Below are positions 25,127 to 35,906 of a stretch of DNA of 64,000 bases, in pieces; the stretch's first letter is position 1; each line of letters begins with the position of its first letter. Under the pieces are notes generated by a model that was given only the letters and a program-made list of their open reading frames with translations, was not told the origin of the DNA and searched no databases. The stretch lies in contig JBEWZL010000084.1 of the NCBI GenBank assembly GCA_045837725.1, forward strand, positions 1 through 64,000. The letters run 5' to 3'. This DNA is from Vermamoeba vermiformis (taxonomy: Eukaryota; Tubulinea; Echinamoebida). The translations under genes and the position numbers were made by a program.

Positions 25127-25783
25127 ATGCGATTATTGATTATTGCTCTTGTAGTAGCCTTGGCTACGACCGGAAACGCGGACTGCATCTTGGGCAATTC
25201 TACCTTGGTTGGAAATGTTACCACAGAACTCGTCAATCCATTTTACACCATTACCTTTGACGATTTGGGATTCCCTTCCTCTGGCTGGGGCTGGATCTAT
25301 TCATCACAAGGCCCTCTTCACATAACACACGGCCAACAGAACATCACGTTGAGTGGTGAAACCTGCCGCGTCTTTAATGGTTATTCTGGATTCTACACTA
25401 CTTCGTGGTCCAGCAACAATCCTTGGCAAGGCGATACAAACGGAACTATTGGAGACTTTATGATAGTTGGCTCTGGATCAGGTGCTGGAAATTGTCTCTT
25501 CGAGGTCAGTCCACCAATCTCTGCCTTCACAATGAGACTTAGCTCTACTCCTGCTCCGTCTGTTACATATATCGAAGTTTTTGATGTGCAGGGCTCACAA
25601 ATTGATTGCATTACTTCTTTACCACTTGCCCAAGGAACGAATGGATATTCTATAGTCGGTGTCTACTCTAATACGCCGATAGGCTCGTTTTCAGCAGTAG
25701 TAGGTTCAACCGGAATAATCCAAGTCGATAATATTCAACTTCTGACGTGCTCCTCTGATTCTTTCTTTTACGGCTCTGGTTGC

Positions 25784-25787
25784 GTTC
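25784..25787. repeat. Target-site duplication, left copy (GTTC)
   Basis: GTTC directly precedes the left terminal repeat and recurs at 30382-30385 directly after the right one. A 4-bp duplication is the only one that leaves both terminal repeats starting with the same base. Confidence 0.75.
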
Positions 25788-25848
25788 AAAGTGTTGTTGG
25801 ATAAAATAAAAAAATTTATTTTTTTACGAAGTTGTATGCAAGTTGTAC
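25788..25848. repeat. Left terminal inverted repeat
   Basis: Starts AAAGTGTTGTTGGATAAAAT and ends in AAGTTGTATGCAAGTTGTAC. It carries the TAA that ends the truncated host protein and an AATAAA word that can serve as a polyadenylation signal. Confidence 0.9.
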
Positions 25849-25875
25849 CGAAGTTGTCGGGAAGTTGTTCAACAC

Positions 25876-27733
25876 TTACTTTGTATTAAAGTGCGGTGGA
25901 AAAAATGGCATTGGCTGAGTAGGCCACATGTGTCCAGTTGGTGGAGGCGCCGAATATGATGGGTAAGTGGCGCCATGAACAGACATCGGGACTGGCACGT
26001 ACTGATACGCTATTTTCGCAGTCAGAGGATCCATGCGATCGGTTTGTTGACTAGGAGCAGCCTTAGCAACTTTGATCTCTTCTTCAAGTTGCTTGACTCG
26101 ATCACGAGCTGCATTCGCAGCTTTCAGATTTTTCTGCGAAGTTTTCTGAGCTGCAGCCAGGTCAATATCGCGCACTTGTAACTGCGCTTGCAATTCAGAG
26201 ATTTCTTCAGCAGCAGCAGCAAGTTTGTCCTCGAGCACATGCTGCTCATGTCGTGCAGTCTTCAGCTCTTCACTTGCTTGGTGCAGTTGTTGCTTCGTGC
26301 GCTTTTTCAAGTCAGTGACCTTTTTCTTGAGCTCGTCAACTTTGCTGTGGTCTCTCTTTTGACGCTTGGGAGGGTTTTCTTCGACATCATCAAGCACTTC
26401 CACGGTTCGTCTCGCAGGAGTGGTGGACTTTGGTTTGACATCATCTTCATCAACTACGGTAACAGCTTTGCGTAGTTTACTTTGCACCACTGCCCACTCT
26501 TTATCAGCAGCCTCTCCTTGAATTTTGAACGACTTGATGTTCGCAATCACAAATTTGTTGTTCATGTAGAGCAAGAGCTTTGTTTGTCCATTAGTGGGGT
26601 ACCGAAGCACTGTAGCAATATACCCCACAACACCATTCATTACGCCTTTCAACTGTGGGCGATAAACAGTCGAAGTTTCTCGGCAGAACAAGCCATCAAC
26701 TCGGGTGAACAACTTCTTTTCGTACTGAACTGTTGGAAACACTGGGCTTGCACAGTACGTGTCGTAACAGCCAGTTGATCCAACTTGAAAAAGGCCGTTC
26801 AGATACTCCTCGTCAATTGACAACTGCTTCGGGGGTGCAATCGGCTTATCAACAGGATTGATGTCCCCACTAATGCTGTCTTCGTCCAGTTCTGGTATGT
26901 GTTAGTAATGAAAAACCGTCAAAACAGAACTTACCGTAGTAGTCAATCAAATTGTCAGGAAGCGGGGCTTTTGCTTCAAGTTGAAATTCTTTTATTTTGA
27001 GCATCATTCGCCTGGAAAGAACGTAAGGATAATAATAATAATAATCTGAGTTGCATACCCTGCACTGTGCGTAAAGATAGACCAGTCTGCGATTGAGAGC
27101 ATAGAGCCAACGTGTCGCGCAGCGACTTCGGTGGCACGTGACGGGAGCATAGCAGCGAGTGTACAGCGATTATCTGCCAATTCTAGGCTGTTTTTAAGAG
27201 AAAAAAAAATTAGTTTTTACCCTCGCCACTACAATTTAACTGTATTAATTTTTTAACCGAAAATGTAATGAATTCAGCAAAAAATAGTGTATAAACACCG
27301 CCCAAAAGAGGGGCGATATGCGAATTATGATTCGAATCACACTGTGGCAACGGATTTGTGATTCGAATCACATCCGCTGCAACGGATTTTTGATAATTGC
27401 TCCAGCAGTTAAAATAATTGAAATTAAATCAAATTAGGTTTAGCTAACTGTCAATAACTGCAGTGAGAGCAGCAACGGTTTGTAAAACGAATCACAAAAC
27501 GAATCACAAATCCGGTGCCACGGATGTGATTCGTTTTGTGATTCATTCGCTCCGCAGTGTGCACAGCAGTAATAACAGTTAAAAAATATAAATTTTAAGT
27601 ATTTTAAATAATTTTCTGCTTACATTTGAACCATTTCAGTTTGCAAATCCATTTCATATAAGTTCACGAGCTGTAAAACTAGTGGTCCCTTCACCTTCTC
27701 GTTGAGTATTGATTTAATGCTAGTGCGATTCAT
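25876..27733 (-). CDS. Transposon-encoded RPA70N-like OB-fold and coiled-coil protein
   Basis: Starts at ATG 27733 (MNRTSIKSILNEKVKGPLV). Exon 1 ends at 27624, and a long intron (27623 to about 27191) spans the palindromic array. The N-terminal 100 residues resemble the N-terminal OB-fold of replication protein A large subunit: LVLQLVNLYEMD, LELADNRCTLAAMLPSRAT, GSMLSIADWSIF, MLKIKEFQLEA in the same order as RPA1 strands. A central region (26823-26460; VGYIATVLRYPT, LLLYMNNKFVIANI) may be a second OB-like unit. It is followed by KRQKRD (nuclear signal), a long coiled coil (26340-26060) and a Pro-rich tail. By inference it binds single-stranded DNA or host replication factors for the element. 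Stop at 25876. Intact. Confidence 0.75.
27318..27565. repeat. Central palindromic/inverted-repeat array of the transposon
   Basis: Contains a perfect 14-base palindrome GTGATTCGAATCAC (27358-27371), a 12-base one TGATTCGAATCA (27328-27339), and further ATTCG/CGAAT words at 27488-27550. The left block (about 27330-27366) and right block (about 27499-27545) also match each other in inverted orientation (core GGATTTGTGATTCG). It lies inside the first intron of the OB-fold gene. Binding sites for an element protein or a cruciform are plausible. Confidence 0.7.
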
Positions 27734-27779
27734 ATACAGTTGTGTTGTTTAAATAAGTAGTTTATTCGACTAAAAAATT

Positions 27780-30272
27780 ATGGAAACCACTACTCGTAAG
27801 AAACAGTAAAATTATCAACCCCACACTAACATACAAAATTCAGGCAAGTGGTGGATGCAGTCAAATACTTGCAAATTGGTTGCTTCTGCAGTTCGTAAGC
27901 GAGTAAATATTTTTTAAAAATTAATTAAGTGCAACGTTATAGGAACTCCTCCTGCAGCTACTGCAGCTACCATTAATGCGATTAAACGTACAGTACTCAA
28001 TTTATTACTGTTGTACTAATTGACCTGTAGGTGAGTTGATGGTTGATCGGTTAACTGCGAAGCAAAAAAATTCATACACACCAAAGGTGCGAAAGCTTCA
28101 CACTGAAGACGAGAAACGTCCTAAAAAAATTGCAAAGCTGGTTCATTCAGCTGCAGATGCACTACCGCAGTGCTGTAAAAAATTGAACTGCACGTCCAAA
28201 TTTGACGAAGACTCAATTTTAGCCGCTGGCTACCCGTATTTAGAACTGAGCGAAAGTGAAAGGTGCGTACAAGTCTAAAATTGCACAGTGTACTCATAGA
28301 CAACTAGGCTTCAGTACTTGATAACCTTGCTGTCAAGCTGTTTACGCAAAACTGGGCCTAACCAACGCTCGTGGAAGCTCGAATACGCATTTCGAGGAGT
28401 GCGTGTGTGCCGAAAGGGCTTCTCACTTTTGATGGGAGTGTCTGACACCAAGATTGACACAGCAATTAAGTCAGTGTTCAGTGAGTCAGCAGTAGCAGCG
28501 CCGCACCTTAATGCCATTCGAGAGTATTCTTCTCCATCAACATCAGCAGTTAATGTTTGGCTTCAACAGCTGCTTGGAGTGTTTGTCGATAAACAACCAG
28601 ACAAAGATGAATGGCACTGCCCAGTTGCAGTTAACAGAAGGCACCTTTGGGGAATGTTTCATGAAGAAAATGATCAAACTGCAGTTGCAAAGCACTCTTT
28701 CTATGGAGTACTTCACAAGAATTGGAGGTGGGTGAAATTCCCAAAAAATACTCGCCTTGGCAAGTGTGACACTTGTGTAGAGATCAAGGAGTAAGTCGTT
28801 GGTTCATCTTTATTGGTGCTTACATGACATAGGCAATTAAACAAGAGACAAGCTTCACAGTTGGACCTTAACAAAATTGTTGCCAAGCAAAAAGAACATC
28901 TTGCCCTGATGCAAGCTGAGCGCACACAATATGATGGGCGCAAGGTGCTGTCTCCATTGAAAATTTGGCAGCAAATGTGGGATGGATACAGTGGCATTCT
29001 ACTGCCTCACAAAAACTGGGCAAACATGCCCAAAAGTTGGCTTCGCCTTGCTCGACTGAGGTTGCATGTCTCAGGCTTGATCAATCACAACATCAAAGTC
29101 AAAACATTGTTCGTTTCAATTGCTGAACACTTCCCACATGACAGCAACTACAGCATTAACATTTTGGCTCATCATCTTCACTACGCATTAGCTGTCGAGC
29201 AGAAGCAACCACCTCCAGTGATGTTCTTTCAATCAGATAACTGTTGGAGGGAGAACAAAAACATCTACGTGTTTGGCTTCTTTGCTGTTTTGCTGTTGCA
29301 GAGATGGACCAAGGCAATTTACTTTGGTAATTTACCACAAGGACACACGCACACAGATATTGATCAACTCTGTGTACCGTTGGTACTAGCCTTGAAAACT
29401 TTTGATCTGCTGGATGGTACAAACAACCGAGTGAACCAACTAGTTGCTTCAGCATACTCAGATCCTCCTGCAGTTCAGTACATCCATAACATCAAGGATT
29501 ATCGATCATGGCTAGCACCATTCCTTCCTTTGTTGGAGGGTCACAGCACCCCACATCTGTTTCGATTTACTTTGAACAGTGATGGAGCAGTTGAAATGAT
29601 GTGGAAAGACTACTCTGTCACCAGTAAGTACAAAAGTTACTAAAGCACTGAAATTGACAACTAGTAGATGAAGAGTGGAAGGGAGACAAAAGCGGCAATC
29701 CAATAATTATCTTGCATCAACTTCCATCTGGAACTCCAAGCAACATTGCTCCTGCAGCACTTGATAGCAAACACATTACAGCCGTGCGAAAGACGTTTGA
29801 CCTGTTAGACCAAAATGCCAAACAATACTATGAGAGACTATTCTGTGGGGAGGAGGGGCAACACTCTGATGCTGCCTTGTGGCTCCTTCAGCACACTGGG
29901 CCTTACTCAGAAAATGACTACGAGTCACTACAATTTGCACCTCCTCAAAATCAAATTGAGTGGAAGTCAACCACTTCAATCTCTGTCACACGACAGGCAC
30001 TCAGTGTTCCTGCTGCTGTTCAAGTTGAAGAATTGTCGCAATCTGAGTCTAGTAGTGGAGCAGAAATTGGGGCCCCTGAAATTGATGTCGAAAGTGAAGA
30101 ACATCTCTCAAGTGAGGAGGATTATGATGCACCTATACTGATGCAGCCCACATCACGTGAATGGATATCAAAGCAGTTCCGTCTCACACAAGGTGACTTG
30201 GATCGAAAATCCCGACGCCGAACTAATCCCAACTATTCACAAGTAAATGAAGGTAGAAATAACAATAAGTAG
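27780..30272 (+). CDS. DUF7869-like DDE transposase candidate
   Basis: Starts at ATG 27780 with very short first exons (METTT, then KWWMQSNTCKLVASAV, then TPPAATAATINAIK). Main exons run 28030-30272. Features in order: basic N-terminal region; Cys pair region (PQCCKKLNC); a Trp/His-rich segment with CDTC (GKCDTCVEIKE); then the catalytic-looking core VMFFQSDNCWRENKN, LLQRWTKAIYF and PQGHTHTDIDQL. The S-D-N-x-x-x-x-N-K-N plus G-H-T-H-x-D-I-D spacing is that of the widespread DUF7869 family, which I take as an RNase H-fold transposase core (D in SDN, D in DID; the third acid is not certain). The tail (30000-30200) is acidic and Ser-rich, then basic. All exons open; stop TAA 30270-30272. Confidence 0.8.
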
Positions 30273-30320
30273 CTAAAACTAACATTACAATACATTTTAA
30301 CCAAGTTCAGTACAAGTTGT

Positions 30321-30381
30321 GTACAACTTGCGTACAACTTCGTAAGAAAATAAATTTTTTTATTTTATCCAACAACACTTT
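30321..30381. repeat. Right terminal inverted repeat
   Basis: Inverted copy of 25788-25848 with two mismatches in 61 bases. It is followed by GTTC and then by the host splice donor GTAAGT at 30386. Confidence 0.9.
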
Positions 30382-30873
30382 GTTCGTAAGTCAGCATTCA
30401 ATTCACGTAATCATTTCCATCATACTAACGCTTTGATATCGATTTACTGTTAAAGTTAAAAATTCCAGAAATAGACACACTTTGTGAACAACAAAATTCA
30501 ATCAATTAATCCTTTTACCACCTTCTTCTTGCCGCTGATTAACCTCAAATTAATATACTCAGTCGACCAATGTTTGGCGGGCTCTCCCTGCAGCCAAAAT
30601 GCTACTTGTCAAAACACCGAAGGCTCCTTCAACTGCACTTGTAATCCTGGGTATTTCGGCGGTGGAATTGGAGTCGACGGATGTCAGCCCGTTCACGAAC
30701 CGATTGCAGAGGTAACTCCACAGAGTGCTGATTCTCCAGTATTGGGAGCCCCAAACACTCCAAACACACACACTCCTCAACAAACGATATTTTCTTCTTC
30801 CATTCGAATTGTATGTAATGCTTCATTAGTGGCATTGTTTATGTTAATGCTGGTTGTTGTAAACGCTTGTTGA

Positions 30874-31052
30874 AAAATTAAACCAGTACCGCCAATCCGA
30901 TGAACATGGCTTTTAAGTTAATATATTATTAAGGCTTGTTCGCCGTAGTTCGGCTAGTTTATTAACCGTGTACGAGTCCTAACGTCACTGGGCGAACTCC
31001 ACTAAAGTGAACAACGGCATTTCCGTACTCCATACGTATATTTATTACATTT
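30874..31052. other. Convergent intergenic region
   Basis: 179 bases between the 3' ends of the EGF-type gene and the kinase gene. Nothing recognised beyond AT-rich 3' UTR-like sequence. Confidence 0.4.
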
Positions 31053-32006
31053 CTACTCGTCCAACCAAGTAGCTATATATTTGCAGAAATACAGCATTGG
31101 ATGGTCAGCAGGTAATTCCTTAACAGCTCGTTGACAAAATCTTCTGTAAAATTGACGACGGATTTCGATCATTCGCTCGAGCATGGCGCGATCGACTTTA
31201 TGACCAACGACACTTTCGTACCCTTCTAATAGCCAGTTAGTATATTCTTCTACATTTGCATGCGGCACCGGCGAGCTGTCGATCGGGGATCCAGCTCCGT
31301 GAAGCACGACGATGGTCCAGATAGGCGAAGACAAGTCGTATTCAAACCACGATTTTTGCACTTGATCCCAATCGAACATGCACGGCAAACCAAGTTCTGC
31401 ATTCCAATAGAAGTTGCTCACATTGACATCACCGTGGATAAGTCCATAGCGCGACGGATCCGATCGCAGTTTTTGGTCCATTTCGCTTACTGGAATTTCT
31501 GCCAAAACACCATCGTGCAAGTCGGTCCATTCTCTTGCTCGCGCGATCCAATCCGGATGTTCTTTCGCAAATTGTCTGGTCAAGTTGTGAAATAGTCCAA
31601 TCCACTTGCCTAAGCCAACGACAATAGCTTTCTCTGTCATGAAGCGCCATTCGGTTAATACAATAGGTTCACCAGTAGCGAATTCGAACAACGTGACTAT
31701 CATCGATCCGCTGCGCACTAGTTTCTCGCCAGTCTTCTTACTAGCAATAGCACAACATACTGGGAGATTATTTTTACGTAAATAATCTAATAGAGCCATT
31801 TCTACTTCCATGCTGCTCGATCTTTTTTGTTCTGGATCTGGTGTCACGCGCACAACAAAGCGATGGTTGTCTGTTTCACCATGAGCCATATATGTATGGT
31901 TTTGAGACGCTTTTAAGCATTGGCCAAGCTTGACTCCCCAATGTTCGTATGCTGCACGTCCGATCTCTTCTTCATCGACAGGAATTGTTTCAAAAAGCTT
32001 GCTCAT
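31053..32006 (-). CDS. Aminoglycoside phosphotransferase-like (APH-fold) small-molecule kinase
   Basis: Single exon of 317 codons, ATG 32006. The catalytic loop LIHGDVNVSNFYW (the HGDxxxxN Brenner motif) and the metal-binding MFDWDQVQ (FDWD) are both intact, as in APH/choline-kinase-fold enzymes. The N-lobe has TYMAHGETDNHRFVVRV, where the Arg in the VVRV strand replaces the usual Lys as possible ATP contact. Substrate unknown; relatives phosphorylate choline, homoserine, methylthioribose or antibiotics. Lack of introns among intron-rich neighbours fits transfer from bacteria or retroposition, but codon use is not obviously foreign. It is 117 bases downstream of the exchanger gene on the same strand. 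Confidence 0.85.
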   Translation of the reverse strand: MSKLFETIPVDEEEIGRAAYEHWGVKLGQCLKASQNHTYMAHGETDNHRFVVRVTPDPEQKRSSSMEVEMALLDYLRKNNLPVCCAIASKKTGEKLVRSGSMIVTLFEFATGEPIVLTEWRFMTEKAIVVGLGKWIGLFHNLTRQFAKEHPDWIARAREWTDLHDGVLAEIPVSEMDQKLRSDPSRYGLIHGDVNVSNFYWNAELGLPCMFDWDQVQKSWFEYDLSSPIWTIVVLHGAGSPIDSSPVPHANVEEYTNWLLEGYESVVGHKVDRAMLERMIEIRRQFYRRFCQRAVKELPADHPMLYFCKYIATWLDE

Positions 32007-32122
32007 GATCTAAAAATTACGAATATAATTTTAGTATTAATGACAATAGTAAATAATGACGAAGAAAAAATCGTAAAATCAAAGTTAAAATCTCGTACTG
32101 AAAATTTAGCTTACCTGGGTAA

Positions 32123-34552
32123 TTACAATGCCTCCAATGTGGTGTCGGTAATCAAGTAAGAGTAACAATAAACAGACACGCAAATTATTGTCGCGAAATT
32201 CAGCCAAATTTCTGCACAAGGAAAAAGTTGGTAACAGCAACTCCTGACTCCAGGTTTATTAAAACAAGATATGCAACTCACCGAGTATTAAAAACACAGA
32301 ATATACAAGATAAACGCCCAAGAGGACGAATCCCCACTTGCGACTGATGAAAAATTTGGAGACCGAGATCACGACGATACTGGCTGCAAGACTGCCAACC
32401 AAGAATAGAGCTGTTATTGATATTAGCCAATATGCGTTACTGCGTATGTTTAGCGCGTACCAGTTAAATAGAATAAAGGCGTAGCCTCCACTGGATAGGT
32501 TTGCGGGTACTGCTTGATGCAGACAACAACGAACGACAAGCCCAAGCCGAACAACAAGTCTTAAACTCCGTGAGTTTTGTGCGTAACATATAGATATTGG
32601 TAGTACTTACTGAAGCAAGGCCCACCGTATGTAGCGGAAATAGCTAATTATTAATTGAAACATTAAAAATTAATAAATGTTAGTCACTTCGGAAATACCC
32701 ATTTGAGGTAGGCCTTGACGTGCCATCAACACATCAGCAACCATATCTCCGATAGAGTTACCCCAAGCGAGGACAGTAGCGCCGAGAATGATGCGAGATA
32801 CGTTCAAGATGTAACCGATGGATTGCAGGAATGAGACGAGTTCGTTCGCAATGATGTAGATCCAGAAGATTGACAACACGAATGCCCAGAATGTGAAGAT
32901 CTGTCACGGACATTAGCTACCGTTACATTGATAAATATTGCGTACAGCATAAGCCTTTGGTTTCTTGTCTACTTTGGTCAACAAAGCAATGATAAGACTG
33001 ATCACGAGTCCTCCAGCTGCGGTGAACGCTGCCACTGGCACTGCTTTGCCACCGATCATGACCTCCTCGGTCAAATATCCCAACACCCACTGCGAGAACA
33101 CAGGTGAGAAAACTCCAACAAACAGCGCAGTGTACCTAAAGGTAAGTTAGAAATAGGTCAGAGGACGGGGCCGTACTTGTTCCATTGACTCGACTGTGGA
33201 ATAGTCAATGCGAGCAACACTGCGACTGGCAAGGTGATGATATAGAATGCTTTGCTCGCGCCTGATTTCTCAGACCACTCTTGTTTCCAACTCTCGAAGC
33301 TGAAGCACTCCTCCTGGGGCTTCTCATCGTCGTCACCTGAGGCCATAGAGGAATCCTCACGGCTCTAAAAGAAAGTTAGCTATCTAGCTCCAATGTTATA
33401 TTTTTCTAGACTTACAAGCAAAGGAGCTTTTTCACCCTGTTCTTCGTTTACGAGTAAAATATCCTGTGGTCCTCCGCATTTGCAATAATTTACCGCAAGA
33501 GCGATTCCGACGTATCTGCTGGTGTGTTAATAATATATTGGCATTAACATGATACGTACGTAAAATAGTATCCCAAGAAGAGAATGCTCTCGAACAAATG
33601 AACGTTACCGTCCCACACAATAATAATTACTCCTACAACGCCAAATAAGTAGAAAATTGTATCTCTTAAGAACGACTTTCGGTCTAAGAACGCTTCAGAA
33701 GCGAAGCTGACGGCTGCAACTACGGCTGTTGTAACAAACAGACCAGCACCGAGCAGCTCTCCAATAGCTATATTGAAGGTGTTTGATGTCACGGCTGCAA
33801 ATGTCGATGAAACATCAGGAGCTCCATTGCCTAAAGCTAGGATAGTCAAGCCGTGAGGAGAGTTAAAGCAATAAAAAGTGGGTACAATTTAATCAACACG
33901 CAGTTAATCGAAAGGATATTGCCACATCAGGCGACATTCTCAAGTATTCTGCAATCGATGAAAGTGATGGACAGAAGTAATCGCCCGCTGCCGCACCAAG
34001 GCCGTAGAACATGATCAACAGCCAAACGATCTGCCGGTCCAGTCAGTATAAGATCTGGTCCCGTGTTTCGCCGTTTCGTTCTCAATAAAAAAGATATAAT
34101 TTGCAACTTACGAATATTATCCATGCAATCCATTTGATGTTAGGCATCGAGCAGTAATAGATCGTAAGATAATTGATGTACCCGTCAGGCGCGCAAGCAT
34201 TTTGTAAATAATTGCATCTTTCCTCGTCAGTTGTCAAGCTTTCAAAGCTACAAATGCGTGAGTTTTTATTTGGTAGGTGCATGCGTATTTTAATTAATTA
34301 ACTCTGGATGAACAGAAAAAAATCAGAACATACCCTGGGCAATCATCTTCACCATCGCTGTCTGTAGAATTATTGGATTCTTCAAATATAAATTGCCTTT
34401 GAATATCAACTGCATCCAATTTAGGATCAGGGTGCACATCGGTTGTAAATTGACCGAAGACCGTCTCCAAAAAAGGCTATAATCAACACTATAACCGCTC
34501 CTTTAATAGCCCAACGCAGCGGACTTTGATGTCTCGCTGTTGTCGCCTTCAT
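32123..34552 (-). CDS. Cation/Ca2+ exchanger, CCX/NCLX (SLC8B1) type
   Basis: ATG 34552 opens a Arg/Lys-rich start and a hydrophobic segment (AIKGAVIVLIIA), which may be a signal anchor. The first luminal part has paired Cys (YNRCAP-type region, CNYLQNACAPDGYINY). Two inverted alpha-repeats carry the ion-binding motifs: LALGNGAPDVSSTFA (about 33850) and LAWGNSIGDMVADVLMARQG (about 32770-32700), each within runs of membrane segments. The cytoplasmic loop between them (33370-33160) is acidic (MASGDDDEKPQEE). The second motif with MARQG and P-MGIS is characteristic of the NCLX/CCX branch, which moves Na+ or K+ against Ca2+ at organelle membranes. The last exon ends ITDTTLEAL with TAA at 32125-32123. 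About a dozen short introns. Confidence 0.88.
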
Positions 34553-34742
34553 TATCGCGCAAAAAACGAAAACGGACAATTCAATCGAAAATTTCCATTA
34601 GGCGTGCATTAGTTGACCAGTAATTTAAGGTTGCGCCTATAAGATCAAGACCAGATGTGACGGAGGTTTGCGCAGATCTCGGGTCTCCGTTCTTCCGCGA
34701 GCGGCAAGTTTCGGTGATTTTCACTCTCATTGCAATTCCACA

Positions 34743-35734
34743 ATGGAGAAAGACACACACGAAGTACAAATGCAAGCGCTGAAAGCAATCGTCGTAGGAG
34801 GCACTGGTGCAATCGGAAAGGTACTAGAAAAGGATGAGCCGGGAGTAATGTGTTCTTATACTCAACATTTAGGAATTAGTAAAAGAACTCAGCGAGAACG
34901 AAAATTTCGTTAAAATCACTACTCTCGTCAGAAGAAAGCCTGAAACAGAAATAAGCGGTAAATACCATTTTCCTGAAGACTAAACGCTTTATAAGCACCC
35001 ACCATGCTTTTTACACGTCAACGTAAATGATGTCAATAATTTTTAATAATTTTTTGGTGCAGGCAAAGTCGAATCTATCGTCGTGGACTTCGACAACTTA
35101 GACGAGCATAAAGACGCTTTTAAAGACAAAGATGTCGCTTTTTGTTGCTTAGGAACAACAAGAAAAGACGCAGGCTCTGCCGTAAGTTATAATAATCAGA
35201 ACAATGGAACCTGCTGTTATTGATCTACTTCACTAGGCTGCCTTTAAGAAAGTCGACTACACCTACGTCACAAACTTCGCTCAATTGGCAAAGGACGGCG
35301 GTGTGAAAGATTTTCATCTTGTTTCGTCGGTAGGAGCCTCAAAGAACTCGTGGTTTTTGTATCCTAAAACCAAGGGCGAGGTACTACTTGTGTTACCGTA
35401 ATTTCCATTGTAAATCTAACTTCACCCAGACTGAGGATTACATCACCAAGCTAGAGTTCCCTACATTGACTATCTACCGCCCTGGCTTGCTGGATCGTGG
35501 TGATGCTACACGCAAGGTCGAGAAATTTGCCTGTACGTCCACCGATGTATTATGAGTTTCAATCATCTCCTGACCGATTTTTTAGCTTACTTCATGAAGA
35601 CTATGCCCGTAAATACTCACGCAAAAGCAATGATCATTCGTGCGTTGCAACCAAACAAGGAACAGAGCGCCATCTGGACCAACAAAGAGATCTTCAAGTC
35701 CGTCAAGACTTTAGCCGAGCAGCACAAACTATAA
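34743..35734 (+). CDS. HTATIP2: TIP30/HTATIP2-like short-chain NAD(P)-binding protein
   Basis: ATG 34743 (MEKDTHEVQMQALKAIVVGG). The dinucleotide-binding loop GGTGAIGKELVKEL sits across the first intron. Further family marks are CCLGTTRKDAGSA, VDYTYVTNFAQLAKDGG, FHLVSSVGASKNS and YPKTKGE (catalytic Tyr and Lys), then YRPGLLDRGD. About 230 residues, six exons. Human TIP30 binds NADPH and importin-beta and affects transcription and endosomal fusion; the enzymatic substrate is unknown. Start codon is 190 bases from the divergent exchanger. Stop TAA 35732-35734. Confidence 0.9.
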
Positions 35735-35906
35735 GCAATAAGTACACTACCCGGCTGCACTGCAACCCATGTAAATACTAAATCTTCTAAAAATAATTGG
35801 CCAACCAGGAGCGAGCTATAAATAATCTTTAAACATGCGCGCACGATTTTGTTTTTCGGTTGTATATTCAATTTACGTATGATTTGTAACAGCACTCCAT
35901 ATATAG

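Larger units (their letters stand above)
25788..30381. mobile_element. 4.6-kb cut-and-paste-type DNA transposon with two divergent genes
   Basis: Ends are near-identical inverted repeats of 61 bases (25788-25848 and 30321-30381) differing at two positions. They are flanked by a GTTC duplication. Inside are two divergent genes whose start codons are 46 bases apart: an OB-fold/coiled-coil protein (25876-27733, minus) and a transposase candidate (27780-30272, plus). A palindromic array lies at 27318-27565. Both reading frames are open through all exons, and the end repeats are about 97 percent identical, so the copy looks recent and possibly still functional in coding terms. Subterminal AAGTTGTA-type words repeat inside the ends (for example near 25830-25865 and 30305-30340). 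I cannot name the superfamily. Confidence 0.9.
25127..30873 (+). pseudogene. Secreted/anchored EGF-type host gene split by a DNA transposon
   Basis: The first exon (25127 to 25787) starts at ATG 25127; the GTG three bases earlier is not a likely start. It encodes a signal peptide (LLIIALVVALATTGNA) and a beta-rich ectodomain (GWGWIYSSQGPLHIT, NLFEV-like NCLFEVSPP, IEVFDVQGS). Its open frame runs on into the transposon repeat and stops at a TAA there (25802-25804). Past the element, 30386 is a GTAAGT donor, and the next exon (from 30562) encodes an EGF module ([28 protein letters not shown]). It then has a Ser/Thr/Pro stalk and a C-terminal hydrophobic tail ([17 protein letters not shown]), GPI-signal-like. 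Phase is preserved on both sides (1), which supports one ancestral gene. Present product: a truncated, soluble ectodomain. Confidence 0.8.
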
